From Kordia aestuariivivens (GTDB lineage: Bacteria > Bacteroidota > Bacteroidia > Flavobacteriales > Flavobacteriaceae): a stretch of 64,000 nt of DNA. Positions 16,167-23,331 of the stretch are shown here, in pieces (position 1 is the first letter of the stretch; every line of letters starts with the position of its first letter). The DNA is taken from the NCBI RefSeq assembly GCF_014397005.1, contig NZ_JACGWS010000008.1, positions 124,001-188,000 on the forward strand. The letters are read 5' to 3'. The notes under the pieces were generated by a model. The model had not been told where the DNA came from, ran no database searches, and saw only the letters and a program-made list of their open reading frames with translations. The translations under genes and the position numbers were made by a program.

Positions 16167-16304
16167 GTGTGCAACGGTTTTGTATATGGAACGTAGCGTG
16201 TAAATTGACGCTAATTTTCGGTTTGGCACAGACTTTAGCAATTCCGAGTGGATTCGGACATAGTCGAATCCGCCGTAATTGCGGTTATACATTGTTGTAG
16301 CACG
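16167..16304. other. attC-like cassette site (site f)
   Basis: Left GTGTGCAAC then GGTTTTGTATATGG; right GGTTATACATTGTTG and TAGCACG, ending at the stop of the next gene. The arms GTATA/TATAC pair while the left GGTTT has unpaired bases, like the extrahelical bases of integron attC sites. Inside is a hairpin GGATTCG/CGAATCC (16250-16271). The right end GTTGTAGCACG equals GTTGTAGCACATT at the 5' end of the same gene (minus strand of 16807-16816). Non-canonical relative to GTTRRRY. Confidence 0.65.
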
Positions 16305-16790
16305 TTATTTATATTCATATTTATTCCGCCAAATATCTTCTCCTTTCAAAAAGTCAAGTAGTATTTCAGTCATTTGGTCAACTGTTGCTATCGGCTTTAC
16401 CATTAGAATATGGTCGTCGTCTGTCACAAATCCAGAAGCCAATCCATCTTCCAATAAACTTCCACTCACGTGTAAACCTTTAAAAGAATTATCACTTTCG
16501 TCTTCCAGTTGCACAATGTGAAATTCATTCCAGTTAATTGATTCCATCGTGCTTTTTATTATTTCCGCTGTCGCTTTTTCAGATATGGTTTTTGTGTTTC
16601 CTTCATAGTCATAAGAGACAGTAAGTTTTAAATCTCGTTTTTCTTGTCGGATTTCACGATTCCGTAATTCAGTCTTGTTTTCGGCAATTCCAAGTGTGTT
16701 TGAATTCCGTTTTGAATTCCAGCTAATCAAAGCAAATATTCCGATTAATGCTAAAAATCCGAAGATTATATAGGTATTCATTCTTTTCAC
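16305..16790 (-). CDS. Hypothetical anchored protein (cassette gene)
   Basis: 161 residues. One hydrophobic segment (YIIFGFLALIGIFALISW, about 7-24) then a soluble domain with DLKLTVSYDYEGNTKTISEKATAEIIKSTMESINWNEFHIVQLEDE and GLASGFVTDDDHILMV. I do not recognise the family; the mixed strand-helix pattern suggests a small single domain outside the membrane. The unit is bounded by cassette motif GTTGTAGCAC on both sides. The stop codon abuts the site at 16294-16304 and the start is 16 bases from the next site. Confidence 0.68.
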   Translation of the reverse strand: MKRMNTYIIFGFLALIGIFALISWNSKRNSNTLGIAENKTELRNREIRQEKRDLKLTVSYDYEGNTKTISEKATAEIIKSTMESINWNEFHIVQLEDESDNSFKGLHVSGSLLEDGLASGFVTDDDHILMVKPIATVDQMTEILLDFLKGEDIWRNKYEYK

Positions 16791-16806
16791 GTTATTTTGG
16801 TTTAAT

Positions 16807-16843
16807 GTGCTACAACGGTTTTATACACCGTGTTGTGCGTTCG
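16807..16843. other. attC-like cassette site, very short (site g)
   Basis: Only 37 bases: GTGCTACAACGGTTTTATAC then ACCGTGTTGTGCGTTCG. Arms ACAACGGT and ACCGTGTTGT pair with one bulged G. The left end belongs to the gene ending at 16305 (GTTGTAGCAC) and the right end GTTGTGCGT to the gene ending at 16848, whose 5' edge is GTTGTGCGTCATT. Shorter than known attC sites (about 57-141 bases). Confidence 0.65.
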
Positions 16844-16847
16844 TTTT

Positions 16848-17474
16848 TTATAAATTTCCATAGACAATAATGTCATCAGCATACCTTAATTGAATATTGA
16901 ACCATTTAATTAAATCTCTAATAAACAATTCTACATTTGGGTCTTTTGTTTTGATTTTAGACATTCTTTCAACAATAATTCTACTCGTTTTATTGTCAAA
17001 AAAATTATTACTTGTATAGCTAAAAGAAGATTGTATTGAACCGTCATCTAAATCTTTCATTGGGAATACTGATTCAAAAGCTTCAATAACATATTCAAAA
17101 TCTTTAGTTTGAATAAAGAGGCTTTTATCTCTTGAAGTTAAATATTTGTCAAGGCTTTCATTTTCTGCCCATAATATAAATCCTATTTTATGAATGGACT
17201 CATTTGAGTTAATTGTCAGATAGGACAACTGCTCGTGTATTTTTTTGATAGATTTCTCTATGTCAAATTCACAAATTCTATAATATTTATCAGCTGTTAT
17301 TTCGTCACATTCAGTAAGTCTACATATAGTATTGATGTTGTTTCTATGGAACTCTTGTTCGCAAGTCAATAAATCACCATCATTCTCAATTATCAATTCT
17401 TTGGCTAAATCCAAAGGGATTGATAATCTTTCTCTAAGTTCTTTTATTTTTTGAAAGTCTATTTTTAGTTTCAT
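16848..17474 (-). CDS. Hypothetical protein with UBA-like helical start
   Basis: 208 residues from ATG 17474; a TTG at 17492 inside the cassette site would add six residues. The N-terminus MKLKIDFQKIKELRERLSIPLDLAKELIIENDGDLLTCEQEF resembles the three-helix UBA/EF-Ts-like fold that begins LR..T..g..dck.AL. The rest is a mixed domain ending DLIKWFNIQLRYADDIIVYGNL. No known enzyme motif; function unknown. Bounded by cassette motif GTTGTGCGT on both sides. Confidence 0.7.
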   Translation of the reverse strand: MKLKIDFQKIKELRERLSIPLDLAKELIIENDGDLLTCEQEFHRNNINTICRLTECDEITADKYYRICEFDIEKSIKKIHEQLSYLTINSNESIHKIGFILWAENESLDKYLTSRDKSLFIQTKDFEYVIEAFESVFPMKDLDDGSIQSSFSYTSNNFFDNKTSRIIVERMSKIKTKDPNVELFIRDLIKWFNIQLRYADDIIVYGNL

Positions 17475-17483
17475 TGCTTTAAT

Positions 17484-17560
17484 GACGCACAACGGTTTGG
17501 CTAAAAAGCGTTGCTGTCCCGCAGGGCAGCTATGATTTTTTTAGCCATTGTTGTGTGTCG
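17484..17560. other. attC-like cassette site (site h)
   Basis: 77 bases. Left GACGCACAACGGTTTGGCTA, right TTTTAGCCATTGTTGTGTGT. Arms GGCTAAAAA/TTTTTTAGCC pair; the left arm has extra GGTT. Inner hairpin GCTGTCC/GGGCAGC (about 17513-17530). Left end matches the other end of the gene at 16848 (GTTGTGCGT), right end GTTGTGTGTCG matches the 5' edge of the gene at 17567 (GTTGTGTGTCATT). Best attC look-alike here. Confidence 0.72.
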
Positions 17561-17566
17561 TTTTTA

Positions 17567-18223
17567 TTAATAATTAATGTTTTCCCAAACCAGCAAATCT
17601 TCAATTCTTTCCAATCTCAAGTCTTCAGATTCATTAATCACTTGAAATCGGTTTGCAAATTTTTCCAAAGTCGATTCCGCCTCTTTAATAGCCTTTTTCA
17701 ATTCCTCTTTTCTTAATTGAAAAACTCTTCTTTTAGGAATTGGGGTAAATTCTTCATCAAACTCCTGAACATTCAAGTCAAATACAATCTCCTCATTCTT
17801 AAACTTTACAATCGGAGCAGGATGTCCTTCGTAATAAGATTCTTTGGTATTCGATATGTTTCTCCAAAATTGGATGTCTCCTAAATCTCCGCAACATTGT
17901 GGATAGAAAAGTCTTTCTCCATTGATTTCGAGAACATATCCACCAAACAATGGACTTGCTTGGTCACGGTCATAATCACCATTTCGTAGCTCTTGAGTAT
18001 GATCAACTACAATTTTTTTTAAGTTATCGTCACTAATTAAATCAATTTCATAAAGAGAAGCTCCAGGGTCAATTGGTATAAAAGAATCCTTAAATCCTGC
18101 TTTTTTGTATGACTTGTTATTGAAATCATCCCATTCATTGGGGTATTCCCAATATGGTCCATGTTCAGGAGTTTCGATCCCCTGATTTGCATATCCGATT
18201 TCTATTACTGGTATTAATCTCAT
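17567..18223 (-). CDS. Hypothetical protein (cassette gene)
   Basis: 218 residues, soluble, no signal peptide. Aromatic-rich N-terminal half (GPYWEYPNEWDDFNNKSYKK, ERLFYPQCCGDLGDIQFWRN) and a charged helical tail (RRVFQLRKEELKKAIKEAESTLEKFANRF, about 165-195). The pattern of a small acidic aromatic protein with a paired Cys-Cys recalls immunity or barnase-inhibitor-like proteins, but I cannot place it in a family. Bounded on both sides by GTTGTGTGTC. Start ATG is preceded by AAAGAAA. Confidence 0.68.
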   Translation of the reverse strand: MRLIPVIEIGYANQGIETPEHGPYWEYPNEWDDFNNKSYKKAGFKDSFIPIDPGASLYEIDLISDDNLKKIVVDHTQELRNGDYDRDQASPLFGGYVLEINGERLFYPQCCGDLGDIQFWRNISNTKESYYEGHPAPIVKFKNEEIVFDLNVQEFDEEFTPIPKRRVFQLRKEELKKAIKEAESTLEKFANRFQVINESEDLRLERIEDLLVWENINY

Positions 18224-18234
18224 TTTCTTTTAAT

Positions 18235-18412
18235 GACACACAACGCCAAATATATGAATCGGAGCAAGGCAAACAAGCCAGGACCAATCGATTTATCTGC
18301 GCATTTTTATTTCTTATTCAATTTATAAAAATCTAGCGCCATCGCAAAAAGGAAATGATCTTTCGATTGACACTAAACTTTGCTCTGATTTTATATATGA
18401 TGTTAACAATAG
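18235..18412. other. attC-like cassette site (site i)
   Basis: 178 bases. Left GACACACAACGCCAAATATA then TGAATCGGAGCAAGG; right TTTGCTCTGATTTTATATA then TGATGTTAACAATAG. The arms pair over GAGCAA, GATT and ATATAT with bulges. The left end belongs to the gene at 17567; the right end GTTAACAATAG equals the 5' edge GTTAACAATAATT of the gene at 18413 (minus strand of 19127-19136). Confidence 0.65.
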
Positions 18413-19123
18413 TTACTCCAGTTCTTTGCCATTAACATATGAGATTTCTTTTATTAGGTTCCCATTAATATCATACTCTTTTAGTATCCCATTACCATTT
18501 TTTAACGTGCCGATATCTAGATCGTTTCCTTTTCCATCAAAACAAGACGTTACGTTCATCAATTTGCCAGTTGTCCAGTATTTGATTTGATATATTTGAC
18601 CGTTTTTATGATATGATTTCCATTCTCCATCGGGGTTTGCATTTATATAAACACCACTATCTTTTAATTGTCCGTTTTCGTGATAATATTTCCATAAACC
18701 ATCATAATTCTTTCCATTTATCACTTCACCACTTTTTTTAAGACTTCCATTTTCAAAATAAAATTTCCAGATTCCAGTAGGCTTACCGTCTTCGTAAGTT
18801 CCTATTTCTGATAACTGACCATTATCATAATAATATTCACCATTTCCAATTAGAAAATTATTTTCATAATTCGCTCTAAATTTTAATTGCCCATTTTCAT
18901 AGTAAGTTTTCTTTTCTCCAAACACTTTTTCATTTTCGTCGTGATATAAAACTTCTTTTAATTGTCCATTTTCATAAAAAGCTTTCCATTCTCCAATTCT
19001 TTTACCATTTTTAAATTTTCCCGTTACCGATAATTGTCCGTTATCATAATATTTTTTATAATTCTCTATATTATCACAGGCAAGAAAAAGGATTAGAATA
19101 GAAGAGAAAAATATTTTTTTCAT
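18413..19123 (-). CDS. MORN-type repeat lipoprotein (YwqK-like)
   Basis: 236 residues. Lipobox ILFLAC with Cys16. The body consists of about eight MORN_2-type repeats of pattern YY-[DE]-NGQL...G...-G-x-W (for example KYYDNGQLSVTGKFKNGKRI, WKYYHENGQLKDSGVYI), ending YDINGNLIKEISYVNGKELE. YwqK-like proteins of this type appear as antitoxin-labelled or surface lipoproteins; the antitoxin label is weak and no toxin gene is beside it. Bounded by GTTAACAATA on both sides, so it travels as one cassette. Confidence 0.85.
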   Translation of the reverse strand: MKKIFFSSILILFLACDNIENYKKYYDNGQLSVTGKFKNGKRIGEWKAFYENGQLKEVLYHDENEKVFGEKKTYYENGQLKFRANYENNFLIGNGEYYYDNGQLSEIGTYEDGKPTGIWKFYFENGSLKKSGEVINGKNYDGLWKYYHENGQLKDSGVYINANPDGEWKSYHKNGQIYQIKYWTTGKLMNVTSCFDGKGNDLDIGTLKNGNGILKEYDINGNLIKEISYVNGKELE

Positions 19124-19126
19124 AAT

Positions 19127-19265
19127 TATTGTTAACGTGTTTGTGTATGGTTAGTTGCGTGATTTAAGCGCTAAAGTTAGCAAATAAATCACAGATAGAA
19201 AGTCCGCGAGGACTTTCGTAAATAGGCTAGAACTAGCAATTAATTTTATACTGTGTTGCCAGTAG
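19127..19265. other. attC-like cassette site (site j)
   Basis: 139 bases. Left TATTGTTAACGTGTTTGTGT then ATGGTTAGTTGC; right GCAATTAATTTTATACTGTG then TTGCCAGTAG. Arms pair at GTAT.., TTA and TTGC. The middle has a perfect hairpin GAAAGTCC/GGACTTTC (19199-19218). Left end belongs to the MORN gene; right end GTTGCCAGTAG equals the 5' edge GTTGCCAGTAATT of the gene at 19269. Confidence 0.65.
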
Positions 19266-19268
19266 TTT

Positions 19269-20045
19269 TTATTCAAATTCAATAATTTCTTTTCCTTCAG
19301 TTCTGATTTGAAACAACTTTCGTAATTTAAAGTTTCCTGAATTTTCAATATAGAATCTTAAATTCTCAAAATTTATAGTAGTTGTTCCATTTTGTTCATT
19401 AATCAAAGTTTTTGCGTATTGTTTTCTTTTCTCTAGAAATCCACTTTCTTTTTTGTCGATAAACCATAGAGTTCTTAATTCGTCTTTATCTATTGCAATT
19501 GAAAAGTCTCTAAATGTTAATTCTTTTGAGTTTTGATTTATATTGCTCAAATCAAATAATTCTCCAGAAGAGAAAATAACATTTGTATTTTTATTAGAAA
19601 TCCAGTCTTTTAAATGAATTCCTTGTTGGAAATTGATTTGGTCATTTAGATGCAAATGAACAAGTTCTTGATATTTGAACTTGTTTTTGAGAAAGTACAA
19701 GTCGATGAATTTTTTTTTGCCATTATCGTATAATTCATATTTTAATTTCCCTTTTTGATTAATTGTTTTTTCAAATCCACAATTTCTATTTCCGTAGTTT
19801 ATATTCAAATAAATTTTAGCTTTCTTGAATTTTACGATTTCTGCTTTTTTAAAATCTTTTGATGTATTTAAACTACCAATAATCTTATTATTATCAGAAT
19901 TTTTTAAAACAATGTTTAAATTTCCATATTTGGTTTTGTCATCCTTTTTTTCTAGGTTAATATAGATATCAACAGGAACGAGTTTCCTTGAACATCCAAA
20001 AATCAGACATAAACAAAATAGAAGAGTTATTTTTCTTAAAGTCAT
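19269..20045 (-). CDS. Hypothetical lipoprotein (cassette gene)
   Basis: 258 residues. Lipobox LIFGC with Cys18. Lys/Asn/Ile-rich, mostly beta-strand: VDIYINLEKKDDKTKYGNLNIVLKN, KAKIYLNINYGNRNCGFEKTI, then TLWFIDKKESGFLEKRKQYAK. No known motif; family not recognised. Very low G+C compared with the ribosomal genes of the window. Bounded by GTTGCCAGTA on both sides. Confidence 0.7.
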   Translation of the reverse strand: MTLRKITLLFCLCLIFGCSRKLVPVDIYINLEKKDDKTKYGNLNIVLKNSDNNKIIGSLNTSKDFKKAEIVKFKKAKIYLNINYGNRNCGFEKTINQKGKLKYELYDNGKKKFIDLYFLKNKFKYQELVHLHLNDQINFQQGIHLKDWISNKNTNVIFSSGELFDLSNINQNSKELTFRDFSIAIDKDELRTLWFIDKKESGFLEKRKQYAKTLINEQNGTTTINFENLRFYIENSGNFKLRKLFQIRTEGKEIIEFE

Positions 20046-20142
20046 TTTTTATAATTTAAGCCTAATATAATTCAGATGATTTATTTATGAAAGTTAGAAT
20101 GAGTGTAAGCTAGTTTTCATTGAGTTAACGAGTTTCTCAAAT

Positions 20143-20279
20143 TACTGGCAACGGTTTGGCTAAGAAACGTGCGGCTTTCAAACTGTGAATTTCATCGCCA
20201 AGATGAATTTGGTTTGAAAGATAATATGTGAATGTTTACCGTTCACCGAGCATGTTTGCTTAGCCTTTGTTGTAGCACG
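20143..20279. other. attC-like cassette site (site k)
   Basis: 137 bases. Left TACTGGCAACGGTTTGGCTA then AGAAACGTGC; right GCATGTTTGCTTAGCCTTTG then TTGTAGCACG. Arms GGCTAAG/CTTAGCC and CGTGC/GCATG pair; the left GGTTT is again oversized. The middle folds as CTTTCAAAC/GTTTGAAAG enclosing AATTTCATC/GATGAATTT (20173-20221). Left end belongs to the gene at 19269; right end GTTGTAGCACG matches GTTGTAACACATT at the 5' edge of the gene at 20293. Confidence 0.7.
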
Positions 20280-20292
20280 TTTTTTATTTTTT

Positions 20293-20712
20293 TCAGCCTA
20301 TACTTGCTACTGTTAGCGAGATAAGTGTCACTGTTAGTATAACTGTTCCGATTATATTGAATATTGAAATTTGCCATTTGATCTCATTTCTTTTAGTCCA
20401 AACGTAAAATCCAATTGCAGTACAGATCAAAGCTATTGCAAGTCCGCCCCATTCAAAGAAAAACGGCAAGGTGTAGGAAGGAGCTAGAAGGAGAATTGTT
20501 CCAGTCCAAATTCCACCTTGAATTGTTTTTCTGTACTTGTCAATGTCCAATAGTGAAAAAGCTGAAACAATGGCAAATGGAAAGAATAGAAGTCCTGCAA
20601 ACAGAATATAGAAAGGCATCATTCCGCCTTCTTTAAAAGCCCAAATCGAAATGATTGTCATAGAAGCAATAATTCCGATTAATTGGTAATAGCTTAAATA
20701 CCTGTTTGTCAT
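20293..20712 (-). CDS. Small four-TM membrane protein (cassette gene)
   Basis: 139 residues with four membrane segments (about 8-25, 30-52, 65-90, 113-135). Sequences such as YYQLIGIIASMTIISIWAF and GGMMPFYILFAGLLFFPFAIVS lack catalytic motifs; family not recognised. It is the last unit of the array: its 3' edge is GTTGTAGCAC and its 5' edge GTTGTAACAC (20725-20734). Confidence 0.7.
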   Translation of the reverse strand: MTNRYLSYYQLIGIIASMTIISIWAFKEGGMMPFYILFAGLLFFPFAIVSAFSLLDIDKYRKTIQGGIWTGTILLLAPSYTLPFFFEWGGLAIALICTAIGFYVWTKRNEIKWQISIFNIIGTVILTVTLISLTVASIG

Positions 20713-21148
20713 TTTTTTTTTAATGTGTTACAACATATGTATATACGGAATTCCGTATATTTCTATTATATCTAAACCCTTGTAACAACTTAGTTTTTCA
20801 TTAAAAACAAGCTATTTTTTTTAGTACAAAGAACAAGACATCTATAGTTTTACTCTCAAAAGGATATATATAACAAAATATATAGATATTATTTCCTTTT
20901 AAGTGTAATAAAAAAGGAAAAACAGATATAGTAAGTTCCGTATATCATACTAATTATAGGGAATAACAGGAATTTTTCTCCAAAGTTCCTATTATTTTAT
21001 AAATGTAAAACAAAGATTACACATACACAATGCGTTTTCCCGTAATTACCACTATTTCCAGTATTATTCCCTAAAATAATTCTCCCAAAAGAAAATTCCC
21101 AAAAGTCCAAAACTACTTTTATCTTTACACTTTAGAATTCTACAACTC
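20713..21148. other. Gap at the end of the cassette array
   Basis: 436 bases between the last cassette gene and divergent mpl. It contains the terminal boundary motif GTGTTACAAC (20725-20734), then a perfect 20-base palindrome at 20741-20760 (ATATACGG.. CCGTATAT) whose half recurs as TTCCGTATAT at 20936-20945, and dispersed repeat copy 4 (20981-21070). TATCTTTA at 21120-21127 may be a weak -7 element for mpl. No coding signal. Confidence 0.45.
20981..21070 (-). repeat. Dispersed upstream repeat, copy 4 (partial)
   Basis: Shares CAAAGTTCCTA, TGTAAAACAAAGATTACAC, ACACAATGCGTTTTCCCGTA and the following TTAC block with copy 1 (3926-4073), but lacks the GAAGCAATCTC end. It lies about 270 bases 5' of the gene at 20293 in the usual orientation. 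Confidence 0.6.
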
Positions 21149-22504
21149 ATGCGAATACATTTTATAGCAATTGGCGGAAGTGCCATGCACAACTTAGCCT
21201 TAGCATTACATGCCAAAGGATATCAAATTACAGGAAGTGACGACGTTATTTTTGAACCTTCAAAAGGACGATTGGCCGCAAAAGGCTTGTTGCCAGAAAC
21301 GTTTGGCTGGTTTCCAGAAAAAATCACGACGGATTTAGACGCGATTATCTTAGGAATGCACGCAAAACCTGACAATGCAGAGTTGCTAAAAGCGCAAGAA
21401 TTAGGTGTAACCATCTATTCGTATCCAGAATTCTTATACGAGCAATCGAAACACAAAACACGTGTGGTTATTGGCGGAAGTCATGGAAAAACGACAATTA
21501 CTTCCATGATTTTACATGTATTGAACTATCATGATATTGCGGTTGATTATATGGTGGGCGCGCAATTAGATGGTTTTGACACGATGGTGCATCTGACGGA
21601 AGAAAACGATTTTATAGTATTAGAAGGTGACGAATATTTATCATCGCCAATTGATCGTCGCCCAAAATTTCACCTATACAAACCAAACATTGCGTTGCTA
21701 AGCGGAATTGCGTGGGATCACATCAATGTATTTCCAACGTACGAAAACTATGTGGAGCAATTTCAAATCTTTGTAGATTCTATCACAAAAGGAGGAAGCA
21801 TTAATTACAATGAAGAAGATGCAGAAGTAGTTCGCGTAGTGGAAGCTTCTCAAAATCCAATTCGTAAACTCAGCTATAAAACACCAAATTACAAGATTGA
21901 AAATGGCGAAACGTTACTAGAAACGCCTGATGGTTTGATGCCAATAGAAATATTTGGAAAACACAACTTAAACAATCTGGCAGGAGCAAAGTGGATTTGC
22001 CAACATATTGGTGTCGATGAAGAAGATTTCTACGAAGCAATTTCGACGTTTAAAGGCGCAAGCAAACGTTTGGAAAAGATTGCCGAACACAATTCTACAG
22101 TAGTGTACAAAGACTTTGCACATTCGCCGAGTAAAGTACAAGCAACCACAAACGCGGTAAAAGAACAATACGCAGACCGAACGGTTTTGGCATGTTTAGA
22201 ATTACACACATACAGCAGTTTGAATGCCGAATTTTTAAAAGAATACAAAGGCGCGTTAGATGCAGCGGATAAAGCAGTCGTTTTCTATTCGCCGCATGCG
22301 GTTCAAATCAAGCAATTGGAGGAAGTTTCGGAAGCGCAAATTGCGGAAGCTTTTGAGCGTGATGATTTAATTATTTATACCGATCCAGCAGCATTCAAAG
22401 ACTATTTATTTAGTCAATCATTAGAAAATACCGCCTTATTATTAATGAGTTCAGGAAACTATGGCGGATTAGATTTTGCCGAATTTAAACAACACATACA
22501 CTAA
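21149..22504 (+). CDS. mpl: UDP-N-acetylmuramate:tripeptide ligase Mpl
   Basis: 451 residues. The N-terminus MRIHFIAIGGSAMHNLALAL is the MurC/Mpl nucleotide-binding start; the ATP-binding GGSHGKTT is at 109-116, and DFAHSPSK and FEYSPHAVQ-like FYSPHAVQIKQL lie in the C-terminal ligase domain. MurC has a different, shorter signature, and the sequence AIGGSAMHNLALAL plus GAQLDGFD point to Mpl. It joins recycled L-Ala-gamma-D-Glu-meso-DAP to UDP-MurNAc in the cytosol. Start is the first gene on the plus strand, divergent from the cassette array. Confidence 0.9.
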   Translation: MRIHFIAIGGSAMHNLALALHAKGYQITGSDDVIFEPSKGRLAAKGLLPETFGWFPEKITTDLDAIILGMHAKPDNAELLKAQELGVTIYSYPEFLYEQSKHKTRVVIGGSHGKTTITSMILHVLNYHDIAVDYMVGAQLDGFDTMVHLTEENDFIVLEGDEYLSSPIDRRPKFHLYKPNIALLSGIAWDHINVFPTYENYVEQFQIFVDSITKGGSINYNEEDAEVVRVVEASQNPIRKLSYKTPNYKIENGETLLETPDGLMPIEIFGKHNLNNLAGAKWICQHIGVDEEDFYEAISTFKGASKRLEKIAEHNSTVVYKDFAHSPSKVQATTNAVKEQYADRTVLACLELHTYSSLNAEFLKEYKGALDAADKAVVFYSPHAVQIKQLEEVSEAQIAEAFERDDLIIYTDPAAFKDYLFSQSLENTALLLMSSGNYGGLDFAEFKQHIH

Positions 22505-22602
22505 ACAATAAAAAGTAGCGTTTTACTTGCAGACCGAACCAATTAAAACCGACGACTATACTTCATAATTACTTTTTTTAAAACTATTAAAACCGATTAA
22601 TT

Positions 22603-23244
22603 ATGAAAAGTTACCTTTTACTAGCGTGTCTAGTACTATTCTGTATTTCCTGTTCCACAGACGATAATACAATTCCAGAACCCGAACAAAATTTCCATGC
22701 GTTAACTGTTGGGAACTTTTGGGTGTATGATCATTATCGCAGAACAGCACCAAATTCTGATGTATTTGAAAATATCAATGTAATTGATTCTGTCAAAATC
22801 GTTGGCACCGAAGAAATTGACGGAAACACCTTTTTTAAATTTCGAACCCGAACTTCTGGAAACGAAGCCAATCAAGCGTTTTGCTCACCAAATGGCGAAC
22901 ACTTTCAATATTACAGAGATTCATTGGGCTATTTAGTAAATGAATTTGGAAAGGTTAAATTTTCAAGAAATGATAATCAAGAATTTTTGTTAAGAGGCAG
23001 TGGTTCATTCTATTTGTATACAGCATTAGCAGCTAGTAACGAAATGGTTTCAACAACTGTGGGCGATTTTGATTGCCAATGGATGGAAGTGTATGCAAGA
23101 CAAGATCCATCTGTAGATCCATATCCAGGACTCGATCGCTATTATTTTTCGGAAGAAATTGGACTCATATTCAATACATCTTCTTTTTCATCCAATCCAC
23201 TACATACCGTAGAGAGACGTTTAATAGCGTATGATGTTCAATAA
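22603..23244 (+). CDS. Hypothetical lipoprotein
   Basis: 213 residues. Lipobox LVLFCISC with Cys17, then STDDNTIPEPEQN, a typical Bacteroidota lipoprotein export tail (acidic residues after Cys). Beta-rich body: LTVGNFWVYDHYRRTAPNSD and DFDCQWMEVYARQ. Proteins with LTVGNxWVY start often describe secreted domain-of-unknown-function lipoproteins; function unknown. Alone on its transcript; a possible imperfect terminator hairpin (TAGCGATtATT/AATgATCGCTA) lies at 23271-23301. Confidence 0.75.
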   Translation: MKSYLLLACLVLFCISCSTDDNTIPEPEQNFHALTVGNFWVYDHYRRTAPNSDVFENINVIDSVKIVGTEEIDGNTFFKFRTRTSGNEANQAFCSPNGEHFQYYRDSLGYLVNEFGKVKFSRNDNQEFLLRGSGSFYLYTALAASNEMVSTTVGDFDCQWMEVYARQDPSVDPYPGLDRYYFSEEIGLIFNTSSFSSNPLHTVERRLIAYDVQ

Positions 23245-23270
23245 TTTTCACACTATATAAACAATAAAAC

Positions 23271-23301
23271 TAGCGATTATTTTTGCCATAAATGATCGCT
23301 A
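23271..23301. terminator. Possible bidirectional terminator
   Basis: TAGCGATTATT and AATGATCGCTA form an 11-bp stem with one mismatch and a nine-base loop between two convergent genes. T-tracts are short, so support is moderate. Confidence 0.4.
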
Positions 23302-23331
23302 ACTTTAAGTGCATTGAATAGAATTTAAGTG

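Noticed and set aside
18413-19123. Toxin-antitoxin assignment for the MORN lipoprotein
   Set aside because: The antitoxin label for YwqK-like repeats is weak, the protein is exported, and no toxin is adjacent.
19151-19348. 65-codon minus-strand frame
   Set aside because: It runs from the cassette site into the lipoprotein gene in another frame; composition is that of a shadow frame.
2596-20712. Prophage or transposon explanation for the accessory region
   Set aside because: No capsid, portal, integrase, transposase or target-site duplication was recognised, while unit-specific boundary motifs are better explained by cassettes.
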